From positions 1-24,364 of the forward strand of contig JALCBP010000037.1 in the NCBI GenBank assembly GCA_028066355.1: a stretch of DNA of 24,364 nucleotides. Direction: 5' to 3'. Each line of letters starts with the position of its first letter. Position 1 is the stretch's first letter. A model generated the notes under the pieces. The model ran no database searches and had not been told where the DNA came from. It saw nothing but the letters and a program-made list of their open reading frames with translations. Position numbers and translations under genes: made by a program. Shown piece after piece: positions 6,890 through 15,478 of the stretch. The DNA comes from UBA1268 sp002694955 (lineage in GTDB: Bacteria; Planctomycetota; Planctomycetia; Pirellulales; UBA1268).

Positions 6890-9394
6890 CTAATGATTGA
6901 ATATAAATTCCGGTGAGTTTAAAAGTGCCCAGAAAACATCTTCGAGAGCCTGCTTACGTTCTGAACCATTCTGAACAGTCGCAAGTGTTTCCACTCGCTC
7001 TCGCTCCTGAGGAGATCTTCCGTAACAACGCACAAAAAGTTCATCAATGATCTCGGTATCGTGGCGCCCTTCTTTTATCCAGCGATCAATGACGCCTCCC
7101 TGCTGAATTCTCTGATTACCAACATCTCCATTCAGGAGATGCAGCGCCTGCGACAGGCTTGGATCCATACTCACTGCACACGAACAAACTTCTTCCCGAG
7201 TTGCCCTTCCAAAAGTGGTAAGAAAGTACGTTGATGTACGACCATCAGCCACCTGAACCGCGCGAGCACCTTCTGGAAGACCTGGGAATTTATTTTTTGT
7301 TTCAGTAACTTGTGCCAGAATATCAAGAAGCACTTCTGCTCGAATCCGACGCACCGCCGAATGTGAAAAATTTGAGTTATCCAACAGGTTCGTTTCGTTT
7401 GTATCACACTCTCGCTGATACGTTTTTGAATTTACGATCTCCCTAACAAGCTCCCTGAAATCCCACTCTGACTTCACGAGATGACTCGCCAGAGCATTAA
7501 GCAATGGACCATTCACCGGTGGATTACTGACACGAAAATCATCTGGCTCATGCACAATGCCTCGGCCAAAAAAATGTGTCCACACAAGGTTGGCAATTCG
7601 TTTTGCAAAAAATGGATTTTCAGGTGACACCAACCACTCTGCAACAGCCTCTCGCCTATCACGATTCGTAACTTCTGCCTCTGCCCCTCCCAAGTATTTT
7701 GGTGCTACCGTCTGGCCGGTCACTGGATGCTTCATCCCACCACCACCAGAGTTATAGACAATGGTTTCCCGCGGGTCGTCGGCCCTCTTCCTTCCAATTT
7801 GGGCAAAGAAGGCTGCGAATCCGTAATAGTCATCCATAGTCCAACGATCGAATGGATGGTTATGGCACTGAGCACACTGAATCCGCATTCCCAAAAACGC
7901 CTGAGCTACATTTTCAGTTAACTTCAGTGTATTTCTCTCAGCCTGATAGTAATTAGTTGGAGGATTTTCAAAGGTTCCACCTGAAGCCGTTATCAGATCT
8001 CGAACCATTTTATTAAGCGGCTGGTTCGAGGCTATACGACGATCCAGCCATTGGTGATATAGCAGAGCGCCTTTCTTATCTACAATGTTGTTGATCGAAC
8101 GAATCTGCAGGATTTCTGCCCATTTCATAACCCAAAGGTCAACAAACTCTTTTCGGCTGAGCAATCTCTCAACGTACTCCGATCTCTTGTCTTGGGACTT
8201 GTCAGCAAGAAACTCGTTTCTCTCTTCCTCCGTTGGGAGCAGACCAACAAGATCAATAGTTACTCGACGCAGGAATGTTTCATCATCGCACACATTCGAT
8301 GGTGCAATGCGAAGGCTTTTGAGTTTCGCATCAACAAGATCATCAACCCATGTATTTCCTTCTGATTTGGGATACTCAAAGGTGAGATTTTTTGGAATGA
8401 CCACTACTGGAACACCGACTGTGATCGTGTCATATCGAGCCATCACAAATGACTCTCCTCGCTGGCCACTTGCAGCATTTCCAGACGGAGTGATGGCGAC
8501 AGACGAATCATTATTTGATCCGTACCATACAAGGTCAGTCACATCTCTATCAGTACCATCTGAGAATCGAGCAACCGCCACCAACTGCTGGGTAGCCTGT
8601 TCGCCTTCAAGAAGCGATGTGGGTGGATATAGATCAACCGCTTGTAACTTCGGAGCATCCTTACCAGCATTTGGATCGTCTTTTGCTCCTGCTGCAATCC
8701 AGCGAACAAGACGATCTGCAAGTTCACTATCTTTCTCGAAACGCTTCCCACCTGTATGCGGGACTGCGCCCACCGCTTTCTGAACCAACAGGCTCCCTTC
8801 TGGATTTGCAAGATTAATCCGGCGACCAGGCATTTCTCGCGTTAACCGATGGTAATCACCAGTCGGGTCGAAACCGAATAAAGAGAGCCGGAAGCCATCC
8901 TTCCCCCGAGCTGCCCCGTGACAACTTCCCATATTGCACCCAGCACGTGCAAAAACAGGCATCACATCCAAGCGAAAAGAAAGTGGGGGCTTCTCTTTCG
9001 CCGACTGAACACTCACCGGAAGTTCGACCTGGTGTCCCTCATACGTAACCACCAGCACCGTGTTACCATCCTGCTTGGGAGAAAGTCGTATCGATGTCGC
9101 GTCATCACCATCAATCCGCTCAAGGACAGCACATTCTGGATCCTGGAACACCATCTTGGCAGAAGCGGTTACATCTTCGGTCACGCTATCTTCACGAATT
9201 GCCTGAACAATAATGGTCTGGAAATCTCGTGCTGAATCGAGCTGAACTGCAGGTGGGAAAACATTTATTTTTTTTACTGTTTTTTCCTGAGCGTGTAACA
9301 GCGCTGCGGAATTGAAAACAAGGACTGAAACTATTCCTGTCCAAAAAATTCGATGTCTCATCAATCCTACAGCTATTGCACCTCCTCCTATCAC
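6890..9394 (-). CDS. Exported DUF1549/DUF1553 protein with heme-type CH motifs and Ig-like domains
   Basis: An 834-residue planctomycete-type protein. After a signal peptide ending near HAQ (about 36) come a bacterial Ig-like domain (about 43-130), a conserved GCNMGSCHGAARGKDGFRLS block (C153, C158, H159, a C-x4-CH motif), a second Ig-like domain (about 245-335), DUF1549 (about 345-535) containing IQCAQCHNHPFDRW with CxxCH at 507-511, and DUF1553 (about 575-830). The family is abundant in planctomycetes and lacks a settled enzymatic function; heme binding by the CH motifs is likely but unproven here. The GTG start at 9394 overlaps the upstream stop by 4 nt (GTGA) and has AGGAG at 9402-9406, 7 nt away, so translation looks coupled. 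An internal ATG at 9361 would give a cleaner signal peptide (MRHRIFWTG...) and is the alternative start. Confidence 0.9.
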   Translation of the reverse strand: MIGGGAIAVGLMRHRIFWTGIVSVLVFNSAALLHAQEKTVKKINVFPPAVQLDSARDFQTIIVQAIREDSVTEDVTASAKMVFQDPECAVLERIDGDDATSIRLSPKQDGNTVLVVTYEGHQVELPVSVQSAKEKPPLSFRLDVMPVFARAGCNMGSCHGAARGKDGFRLSLFGFDPTGDYHRLTREMPGRRINLANPEGSLLVQKAVGAVPHTGGKRFEKDSELADRLVRWIAAGAKDDPNAGKDAPKLQAVDLYPPTSLLEGEQATQQLVAVARFSDGTDRDVTDLVWYGSNNDSSVAITPSGNAASGQRGESFVMARYDTITVGVPVVVIPKNLTFEYPKSEGNTWVDDLVDAKLKSLRIAPSNVCDDETFLRRVTIDLVGLLPTEEERNEFLADKSQDKRSEYVERLLSRKEFVDLWVMKWAEILQIRSINNIVDKKGALLYHQWLDRRIASNQPLNKMVRDLITASGGTFENPPTNYYQAERNTLKLTENVAQAFLGMRIQCAQCHNHPFDRWTMDDYYGFAAFFAQIGRKRADDPRETIVYNSGGGGMKHPVTGQTVAPKYLGGAEAEVTNRDRREAVAEWLVSPENPFFAKRIANLVWTHFFGRGIVHEPDDFRVSNPPVNGPLLNALASHLVKSEWDFRELVREIVNSKTYQRECDTNETNLLDNSNFSHSAVRRIRAEVLLDILAQVTETKNKFPGLPEGARAVQVADGRTSTYFLTTFGRATREEVCSCAVSMDPSLSQALHLLNGDVGNQRIQQGGVIDRWIKEGRHDTEIIDELFVRCYGRSPQERERVETLATVQNGSERKQALEDVFWALLNSPEFIFNH

Positions 9395-11943
9395 TGAGCA
9401 TCTCCTTTTGATTCCTTGACCGGGACAGACTGCGAAACTGAACGTGCCTGAATGCGCAGTTGCTCACGACGTGAAATTTTTTTCTTCTGTTGTTCCGGCT
9501 TTGGTGGCTCTGGCTTTGGAGCAGCTGACACCTTCGCTGGAAGTGGCTTATCGATTCGAAATTCAGTTGCAGCCATACGGTGGACAATCTGGTGCCCATC
9601 TTGCGGAACATGTACTTCGCAGACAATGTTTGCATGTCGACCAGCTGGTGCATCGGCTGCAACGGTGACTGGAAACTCAATCTCTTTACTCTCTGAAGTA
9701 ATGACAAGGGGCTCTGCAGTCGTCTTGGCAGGAAGTCCTAGCAGCACCGCTTTTGCTTCACCTGCAAAGGCTGTCGGCACTGTCACCGTACCGGTAAAGG
9801 TCGTATTCTGACCTTGCTCGGCCATCCCCTTGTCTAACGCCACTTGAACAAATGGCTCAGCCACCGTGATTTTTACAGGTTGAGACGATATGCGTATCGA
9901 CGGACGACCTTTTGCATCCTCTCCCTGTAACGTGACAATTGCTGACACGATTATGTCCCAATCTTGAAGCGGAGCTTTGTCACTTGCGTTGATTGGGTAC
10001 ACAACTTCAGTTTTGTCGGCAGGCACATCAACGCCAGACGCTGCTCCGATTCCGGGCGGCTTGAAAGGAAAGAATAAGCGGACCTTTCCTTTGAACCCTT
10101 CGTCTTTATGGATGCGAACAAGAAGATCTGCTTTTCCATTTTTTACAAGTGGTACGGCCGGCTGAATGAGTTCCAGAGAAACCGGGACTTTTTCAACAAC
10201 TGCCACGGGCATCTCTGTACTTCGACTATATCGCCATGGGGTGCGATTTGGATTGCCATGAATCATTTCGGTGCCCTGCTCAAGACCCCCAAGCACCTTC
10301 GTTTGATCAGCCGCATCTACAGCTCTATACCCGGCCATCGCTGCGGAAAGCGGTGCATCGTCTGCTGCTTCAAATACAACAAAACTTCCTGGTGCACCGT
10401 TTTGAAAGTTTGGGCATGTAGCCGTAACACCTTTTGGAAGGTTCTCAGAAAGCAGCTTTAGTTCTCCACTGAAGTTATTTCGGAAGGCGTTTAGGATTAC
10501 GGCCGTGCGATTCCCACGTGGAACTTGAGGAAACAAATCATCCTGAGACTTTGTTCGGGAAGGAGGAACTGAAAGTTTCACAAGAGACACAATCGGCTCT
10601 ACTTCGATCCACCAAACGAAAGTATCTCCTCCACGCTTCTGATGATCACTCACCCGAACGAGAAAACTACCCTCTTCCGGTGTTGTTACATTCATTAAGC
10701 TGTCGGGACCACCACCTGAGTCATCATTGCCAGTTATTCGAGTGTGCTTTTCATTATCCCGATATGCATTCAGTGTTAAATCAATCGGTGAACCTAGACG
10801 TCTCCCATATCCTTTAACCGACCACTTTGAACCCTTCGGCGCTTCAATCCTGATCCAGTCTGTATCGTTCTCTTTTTCGAGTAAGCCCCAAATTGCAGCG
10901 GGGGCTGGCACACGCATCTGAACGTCCGGTGAATCATTTGCATCTGACTCTTTACTCACGGGCAGGTTGGTCACTCTAAATGGGACTGCCTCTGCTGAGA
11001 TGACACCGTCGCGTTGTGGATGAACCGCCAGAAGTTTGTTTATCTCTGACGATGCTCGAGGAAATTCTTTTGGAATTTTAATCTTTGACTCAAAATCTCC
11101 AGCCGGATCTCCCAGCCACTTTACAAGCACTTCCGACTGAGGGTTGCCCCCAGGGGGAAGCGCAACCGACGGCGTTGGAAATCGACCTAAATGAAGCAGG
11201 TAGCTGCACGCAGCATTACCACCGTACGCACTCTCTCGGACTCTCACAAAGTAGTCTCCTGATTCTGGCGCATTGACCGCCAAAATCGCATCCTGCTCCA
11301 TCAGGGGATGGTCATCACTGGCTGAAACCACAAAACCTGCCTCATTAATCACATCAATATATGGATCAAAAGGCGTGTAATTCAGTCGCACAGCATCAAC
11401 TGCAACAGACAACCGCTGACCTTTTTCAAGCGAGATTCGGTAGCAGTCAACATCTTCTTGTCGGACGACACCAGCAATGGTTAACCCACCAGTCTCAGGA
11501 ACTTGAATTTCCTGTGCTGTATCAGGTGTATTGTTTACTACTTTTGGATTCGATGTATTTGTCTCTGTTTCAGCCACTTGCGGAAAAGGCCCGACTCGAA
11601 ACGTGCGAAGCAATGAAAGACCTTTTTTGGTACGGACACGAAAACGGTGATTACCAAACGGTGCGTCCTCTGGAACGAAAAGCGTTGCCTTCAACTGTTT
11701 GTCGTTGACTGCTTCAATCTTTTTTTGCTGAATAATTCCATCTTCAAAAAATATTTCTTGTACTTCATGGAAATTTGTACCAGATACCATTACTTCAACT
11801 TCGCTACCACGAGTAGCACCAGCAGGTGAAACCGGACCGATCGTTGGAGCAGCAAGGCACAGAGGAGCAAGATGCAAGGAACCGCAGAGAAGGAGTGCAA
11901 CACCTAGTACATTTCGAGAGAGGTAGCGTCGTTTTAGTTCCAT
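9391..11943 (-). CDS. Exported IPT/PPC beta-domain protein of the DUF1501-DUF1549 operon
   Basis: The 850-residue product begins with a clear signal peptide (basic MELKRRYLSR, hydrophobic core, ALA-type end near 32). An IPT/TIG-like domain follows (about 35-118, with the SPAGATRGSEVEVMVSGTNF opening), then a PPC (pre-peptidase C-terminal) domain (about 137-255, with DVDCYRISLEKGQ and GDYFVRVRE) and a second PPC-like domain (about 350-470, with DTDWIRIEAPKG and GSFLVRVSDH). The second half is further beta-rich, Ig-like sequence. The last 50 residues are a Pro/Lys-rich basic tail. No catalytic motif was seen, so it is likely a structural or binding component that presents partners at the cell surface. 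The frame is open to a GTG at 11991, but ATG 11943 directly precedes the signal peptide and is chosen. It lies 66 bp after the DUF1501 gene and is coupled to the next gene by a 4-nt overlap. Confidence 0.9.
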   Translation of the reverse strand: MELKRRYLSRNVLGVALLLCGSLHLAPLCLAAPTIGPVSPAGATRGSEVEVMVSGTNFHEVQEIFFEDGIIQQKKIEAVNDKQLKATLFVPEDAPFGNHRFRVRTKKGLSLLRTFRVGPFPQVAETETNTSNPKVVNNTPDTAQEIQVPETGGLTIAGVVRQEDVDCYRISLEKGQRLSVAVDAVRLNYTPFDPYIDVINEAGFVVSASDDHPLMEQDAILAVNAPESGDYFVRVRESAYGGNAACSYLLHLGRFPTPSVALPPGGNPQSEVLVKWLGDPAGDFESKIKIPKEFPRASSEINKLLAVHPQRDGVISAEAVPFRVTNLPVSKESDANDSPDVQMRVPAPAAIWGLLEKENDTDWIRIEAPKGSKWSVKGYGRRLGSPIDLTLNAYRDNEKHTRITGNDDSGGGPDSLMNVTTPEEGSFLVRVSDHQKRGGDTFVWWIEVEPIVSLVKLSVPPSRTKSQDDLFPQVPRGNRTAVILNAFRNNFSGELKLLSENLPKGVTATCPNFQNGAPGSFVVFEAADDAPLSAAMAGYRAVDAADQTKVLGGLEQGTEMIHGNPNRTPWRYSRSTEMPVAVVEKVPVSLELIQPAVPLVKNGKADLLVRIHKDEGFKGKVRLFFPFKPPGIGAASGVDVPADKTEVVYPINASDKAPLQDWDIIVSAIVTLQGEDAKGRPSIRISSQPVKITVAEPFVQVALDKGMAEQGQNTTFTGTVTVPTAFAGEAKAVLLGLPAKTTAEPLVITSESKEIEFPVTVAADAPAGRHANIVCEVHVPQDGHQIVHRMAATEFRIDKPLPAKVSAAPKPEPPKPEQQKKKISRREQLRIQARSVSQSVPVKESKGDAQ
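9402..9406 (-). promoter_or_regulatory. Ribosome binding site inside the PPC-protein gene for the coupled downstream GTG
   Basis: AGGAG on the minus strand lies 7 nt before the GTG at 9394, within the last codons of the upstream gene. A second strong purine run, TAGGAGGAGG at 9381-9390, lies inside the start of the downstream frame, 19 nt before the in-frame ATG at 9361. Either could serve initiation, which is why both starts are kept open. Confidence 0.55.
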
Positions 11944-12009
11944 AAGAAAAATTTCTTCCTTCCGAGAAACCTGTTGGGGGACCTTACTCACTACAAAAGA
12001 ATCGTGAAT

Positions 12010-13362
12010 TCAGACGAGCAACTCGTGCCGCACCTTCCCACCATCAACGATCTCGACGGGACGTGCTCCCGGAGCCATCAACTCCTTCTCTGCAACAATG
12101 CCAAGACAATGGTAGACAGTTGTTGCAAGATCCTCGATCGTAACCGGGCTATCAAATGGCTCTGCTGCTATCGAATCAGAAGCACCATGAATCAGGCCCT
12201 TCTTAACCCCACCACCAGCCAGAACTGTACTGAAAACTTTAGGCCAATGGTCACGGCCAGAATCCTTGTTTATTTTTGGAGTACGACCAAACTCACTCGA
12301 CACCATAACAAGTGTCGACTCAAGCAACCCACGCTGTTCGAGATCACCAACTAAGGCAGAGAAGGCTTGGTCAAAGGCAGGAAGCGTGCGATCGATGCCT
12401 TGCTTCACTTTCTGATGCATATCCCAACTGCCATAGGACATTGTGACAAAGCGAACGCCGGCTTCCACAAGTCGTCGGGCGAGAAGCATTCTTTGCCCTG
12501 CCTGGTTACGACCATATCTATCACGCAAGTCTTTAGGCTCAGCGTTGATATCAAACGCTGCTTGCGCTTTCGACGAACTCACGAGGTCGTACGCTCGTTG
12601 ATAGAAGCTGTCCATCGCCATAATGTTGTCTGAGCCCTCAAGACGATTGAAGTGTCTTCCTACAACATTTCTAAGATGGCGACGAGATTCGAATCGCTTT
12701 GTGTCAACGCCACCAGGTAGTGAAAGGTCTCGGACTGTAAAGTTGTTGCTTGCTGGATCTGAACCGAGAGTAAAAGGACCATACGCACTTCCAAGGTAGC
12801 CAGCCTCTGCATCTGGTGCCGGTAGTTTTGGCAAGCAGACATACGGCGGAAGATTTGCTCGTGGACCGAGTTCGTGTGATACCACACTACCGAAACTTGG
12901 ATAGGTGACTGCTGGGCTTGGCCGATACCCGGTAAACATATTGTGAGTCCCTCGCTCGTGAGCAGCCTCACCATGAGTCATTGACCGGATAACTGTGATT
13001 TTATCTGCGATCTTTGCTGTGTTTTTGAGATGTTGATTGAAGCGGACACCGGGCAACGCTGTCTCAACGGTCCCCATCTCACCCCTGTATTCGAGAGGAG
13101 ATAGTGGTTTGGGGTCGAATGTCTCCTGCTGTGACCATCCGCCGGGGAGCCATATATGAATTACACTTTTGGCTGTTCCTTCGAAGTGCTCGAACTGCTT
13201 TGCATCGGCTTGGGCAGCTCGCATGCTCAGGAATGATCCCAATGAAAGACCAAAACCAGCCAAGGAGCCAACTTGCATGAACTCTCTGCGGTTTCTTGTG
13301 TTTCGTTGACGAAGAAAATCACAAGGATCACTTACCTTATGCGAGTCGTCATGACGGTTCAC
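12010..13362 (-). CDS. Tat-exported DUF1501 protein
   Basis: A 450-residue DUF1501 protein and the first gene of the exported operon. DUF1501 belongs to the alkaline phosphatase/sulfatase-like fold; substrates are generally unknown. Seen: a twin-arginine signal (NRREFMQ at 24-30 followed by the hydrophobic GSLAGFGLSLGSFL and AQA), the family's WLPGGWSQQETFDPKP block at 71-86, a THGEAAHERGTHNMFTGY segment, and the C-terminal SSEFGRTPKINKDSGRDHWP block with conserved Asp/His residues. The start chosen is GTG 13362, because ctctccctct at 13368-13377 (AGAGGGAGAG on the coding strand) lies at ideal spacing and yields a compact Tat leader; a TTG at 13392 is the longer alternative without such a site. 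The Tat leader implies folding, perhaps with metal bound, before export, while the later gene products appear to use Sec-type signals. Confidence 0.92.
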   Translation of the reverse strand: MNRHDDSHKVSDPCDFLRQRNTRNRREFMQVGSLAGFGLSLGSFLSMRAAQADAKQFEHFEGTAKSVIHIWLPGGWSQQETFDPKPLSPLEYRGEMGTVETALPGVRFNQHLKNTAKIADKITVIRSMTHGEAAHERGTHNMFTGYRPSPAVTYPSFGSVVSHELGPRANLPPYVCLPKLPAPDAEAGYLGSAYGPFTLGSDPASNNFTVRDLSLPGGVDTKRFESRRHLRNVVGRHFNRLEGSDNIMAMDSFYQRAYDLVSSSKAQAAFDINAEPKDLRDRYGRNQAGQRMLLARRLVEAGVRFVTMSYGSWDMHQKVKQGIDRTLPAFDQAFSALVGDLEQRGLLESTLVMVSSEFGRTPKINKDSGRDHWPKVFSTVLAGGGVKKGLIHGASDSIAAEPFDSPVTIEDLATTVYHCLGIVAEKELMAPGARPVEIVDGGKVRHELLV

Positions 13363-13367
13363 GGGTT

Positions 13368-13377
13368 CTCTCCCTCT
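13368..13377 (-). promoter_or_regulatory. Ribosome binding site deciding the DUF1501 GTG start
   Basis: On the minus strand this reads AGAGGGAGAG, 5 nt before the GTG at 13362. The upstream TTG at 13392 has nothing comparable, so this site supports the shorter protein with its Tat leader. Confidence 0.7.
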
Positions 13378-13560
13378 GTAAAGTAGTCCCAAACCAATAG
13401 TTTACGTATACTCGTCAATTGTTGCTTATACCTGCAACAATGTTAGCTCTCCAAAGTCTATTACGCACCAGTTTGGGGCATCAAAATGATTAGATTTCCA
13501 GTCAAATAAGGCTGGTGATTTACCAAAAGCACTAGCACCACCAAAAAGAGGGGGAATCGA

Positions 13561-13920
13561 ATGGCTGTTCAAGTGACGAATCGGCACAACGACCGAATCA
13601 TCGAAGTGGCTACAACCGGAAAACTAACCCGGGCGGACTATGACGAATTTGTTCCAGTCATCGAGTCAGCAATGAAGCAAGGGAAAGTGAAGATTCTGTT
13701 TTCGATGCATGACTTTTCTGGATGGGACATCGGTGCACTGTGGGAAGATATCAAATTTGATATGAAACACTTCGGAGAAATCGAGCGACTTGCTATGGTG
13801 GGTGAAAAGAAGTGGGAGCAGGGTATGGCTTGGTTCTGCAAGCCATTTACGACTGCAAAAATTGCTTACTTTGATCAAAGTGAGATCGACGCTGCCCGCT
13901 CCTGGCTTCAGGGTGAATAA
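13561..13920 (+). CDS. SpoIIAA-like small protein
   Basis: This 119-residue cytoplasmic protein resembles the SpoIIAA-like family (DUF3478), a STAS-like fold found widely in marine bacteria. The alternating pattern fits: a beta start (IIEVATTGKLTRADYDEFVPVIES), a KILFSMHDFSGWDIGALWEDIKFDMKHFGEIERLAMVGEKKWEQ core typical of the family, and a C-terminal helix. It has no signal peptide or membrane segment. A GAGGGGG run about 6 nt upstream of the ATG makes the start convincing. It is transcribed away from the DUF1501 operon (198 bp between the two start codons) and converges on uvrC, so it looks monocistronic. The molecular partner is unknown; in relatives a lipid- or partner-binding role has been suggested. 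Its last four codons and stop lie in a 16-bp tandem duplication. Confidence 0.88.
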   Translation: MAVQVTNRHNDRIIEVATTGKLTRADYDEFVPVIESAMKQGKVKILFSMHDFSGWDIGALWEDIKFDMKHFGEIERLAMVGEKKWEQGMAWFCKPFTTAKIAYFDQSEIDAARSWLQGE

Positions 13921-13936
13921 GCTTCAGGGTGAATAA
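13905..13936 (+). repeat. 16-bp perfect tandem duplication across a stop codon
   Basis: The unit GCTTCAGGGTGAATAA occurs at 13905-13920 and again immediately at 13921-13936. The first copy contains the last four codons and the TAA of the SpoIIAA-like gene. The second copy is downstream and gives another in-frame stop (TGA at 13930-13932). A single replication slippage is the simplest origin. Confidence 0.95.
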
Positions 13937-13996
13937 TCTGTTTTGTTGGTAAACCATAACAACCAGCATTAGTTCTTCCGACACCTGCCGGACTCA

Positions 13997-15376
13997 TCAG
14001 TTGTCATCGGCGAGAGTACGTTTCCCTCGAAGCAGATGGTGGTAGTGCTGGGCAAACCGATGAGCTTCATCTCGCACATACTCCAACAGACGCAACGAAT
14101 ACGCATCTCGTGAAAGACGCAATGGTTCTGATTTTCCTGGCAAGAAAATTTCCTCTTCCCTTTTGGCAATCGAAAGAATGCATGGGGGTACGACTCCTAG
14201 AGAATTCAGTGCATCGAGAGCAGCAGACAGTTGTCCTTTGCCTCCATCAATCAGAAATATATCCGGAAGTGATGTACCTTCACGAAGGAGACGGGAGAAC
14301 CGTCTTAGGACTACTTCGTGGATACTTTTAAAGTCATCGACACCCTCAACTGTCTTAATCCGATATCGCTTGTATCCAGGCTTAAAAGGAAGACCATCAA
14401 TAAACTGAACAAGGCTCGCAACTGTTTCGTTGCCAGCCAGATGAGCAATATCAACACCCTCTATGACTCGCGGTGTCCCAGAAAGACCCAATACTTTCTC
14501 AAGACCAGCGAGTCCTTTTTTCGGATCAACAAGAAACACCTCCGGCTGCACATGTTCCTCAAGATCACCACGTTCGTGAAGCCGTTCAAGAAGCCTGATT
14601 TCATCACGAAGACGAGCCGCCTTTTCGTATTCAAGCGATTGCGATGCCGCCAACATTTCGGCGTGCATTTCTTCCAAGAGTCGTTTCTTCCCACCTTCCA
14701 GAAATGTTTTGAGACGGTTGATATCTTTCCGATAATCTGATTTTGTAATCCGTAAATTACAAGGTGCCGTACATTGATCAATCGACGCCAGAAGGCATGG
14801 GCGAAACCATCGCCATTGGGGATCATCCACATCGATATCAAGTGAGCACGTTCGGAACTTAAAAATTCTCTGAAGTACAGCGATCGCTCCACGAAGACTC
14901 CCTGCACTAGGAAATGGGCCATACAGTTTCACTCCCTTCGAGGCTGGCGATCTCGTAAATTCGATCCGAGGGAAATCTTCATGCGTAGTAATCTGTAGAT
15001 ACGGAAACGTTTTGTCATCTTTAAGCAATGAATTAAATCGTGGCTGCACATCCTTGATCAGCCTGCTCTCAAGAAGAAGTGCATCGACTTCACTATCTGC
15101 CTCTATATAGTCGATGTCTCGTATTTCACGAACAAGGTCAGCTGTGCGGCGGTCGACTTCTGCCGCCTTCAGAAAGTAACTGCCTGCTCGGCTACGTAGA
15201 TTCTTGGCTTTACCAACATAGATAACTCTACCGGCGGCGTCCTTCATCAAGTAGACGCCCGCCGTCTGCGGAAAGTCGCGGACCTTCTTCGCTGCTGCTG
15301 CGCAGTCAGGAGACGTGGTCAATTCACCAGTATCTGCTGGAGATGTTTCAGAACTTAGATCAGAGGATTCACTCAT
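13997..15376 (-). CDS. uvrC: Excinuclease ABC subunit C, short form without HhH domain
   Basis: UvrC makes both incisions in nucleotide excision repair after UvrAB loads UvrB on damage. Seen in 459 residues: a GIY-YIG nuclease (GVY 40-42, YVG 53-55, to about 115), a cysteine cluster C177, C194, C202, C206 equivalent to the Fe-S ligands reported for E. coli UvrC, a UVR helix pair for UvrB contact (about 234-266), and an RNase H-like nuclease with D309 (GVDIAHL), D377 (LIDGGKGQL) and H439 (DEAHRFA). The usual protein is about 560-610 residues. Here the segment between UVR and RNase H domains is shortened by roughly 90 residues, and the C-terminal tandem helix-hairpin-helix domain is absent; the frame ends 20 residues after H439. 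All catalytic residues are kept, so it is probably active. The start ATG 15376 gives an acidic 30-residue leader. It lies 102 bp downstream of the mutase gene on the same strand. Confidence 0.93.
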   Translation of the reverse strand: MSESSDLSSETSPADTGELTTSPDCAAAAKKVRDFPQTAGVYLMKDAAGRVIYVGKAKNLRSRAGSYFLKAAEVDRRTADLVREIRDIDYIEADSEVDALLLESRLIKDVQPRFNSLLKDDKTFPYLQITTHEDFPRIEFTRSPASKGVKLYGPFPSAGSLRGAIAVLQRIFKFRTCSLDIDVDDPQWRWFRPCLLASIDQCTAPCNLRITKSDYRKDINRLKTFLEGGKKRLLEEMHAEMLAASQSLEYEKAARLRDEIRLLERLHERGDLEEHVQPEVFLVDPKKGLAGLEKVLGLSGTPRVIEGVDIAHLAGNETVASLVQFIDGLPFKPGYKRYRIKTVEGVDDFKSIHEVVLRRFSRLLREGTSLPDIFLIDGGKGQLSAALDALNSLGVVPPCILSIAKREEEIFLPGKSEPLRLSRDAYSLRLLEYVRDEAHRFAQHYHHLLRGKRTLADDN

Positions 15377-15478
15377 CCATGCATTCTATGAGGAAAATGC
15401 CTTTTGCCATCTCCCCGGGTTGATGAGCGAGGAAAGCAGGCTTCCATTTTGCTCCCTGTTGCGAGTGTGGCTCCGTTC

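Noticed and set aside
8085..8783. 232-residue open frame on the + strand
   Set aside because: Antisense to the DUF1549/DUF1553 gene. It is Ser/Arg-rich with no domain, typical of a shadow of a well-conserved coding strand.
13393..13560. Possible promoter pair upstream of the SpoIIAA-like gene
   Set aside because: TTTCCA and ATTTAC occur at suitable spacing, but neither is close enough to consensus to call, and planctomycete promoters are poorly defined.
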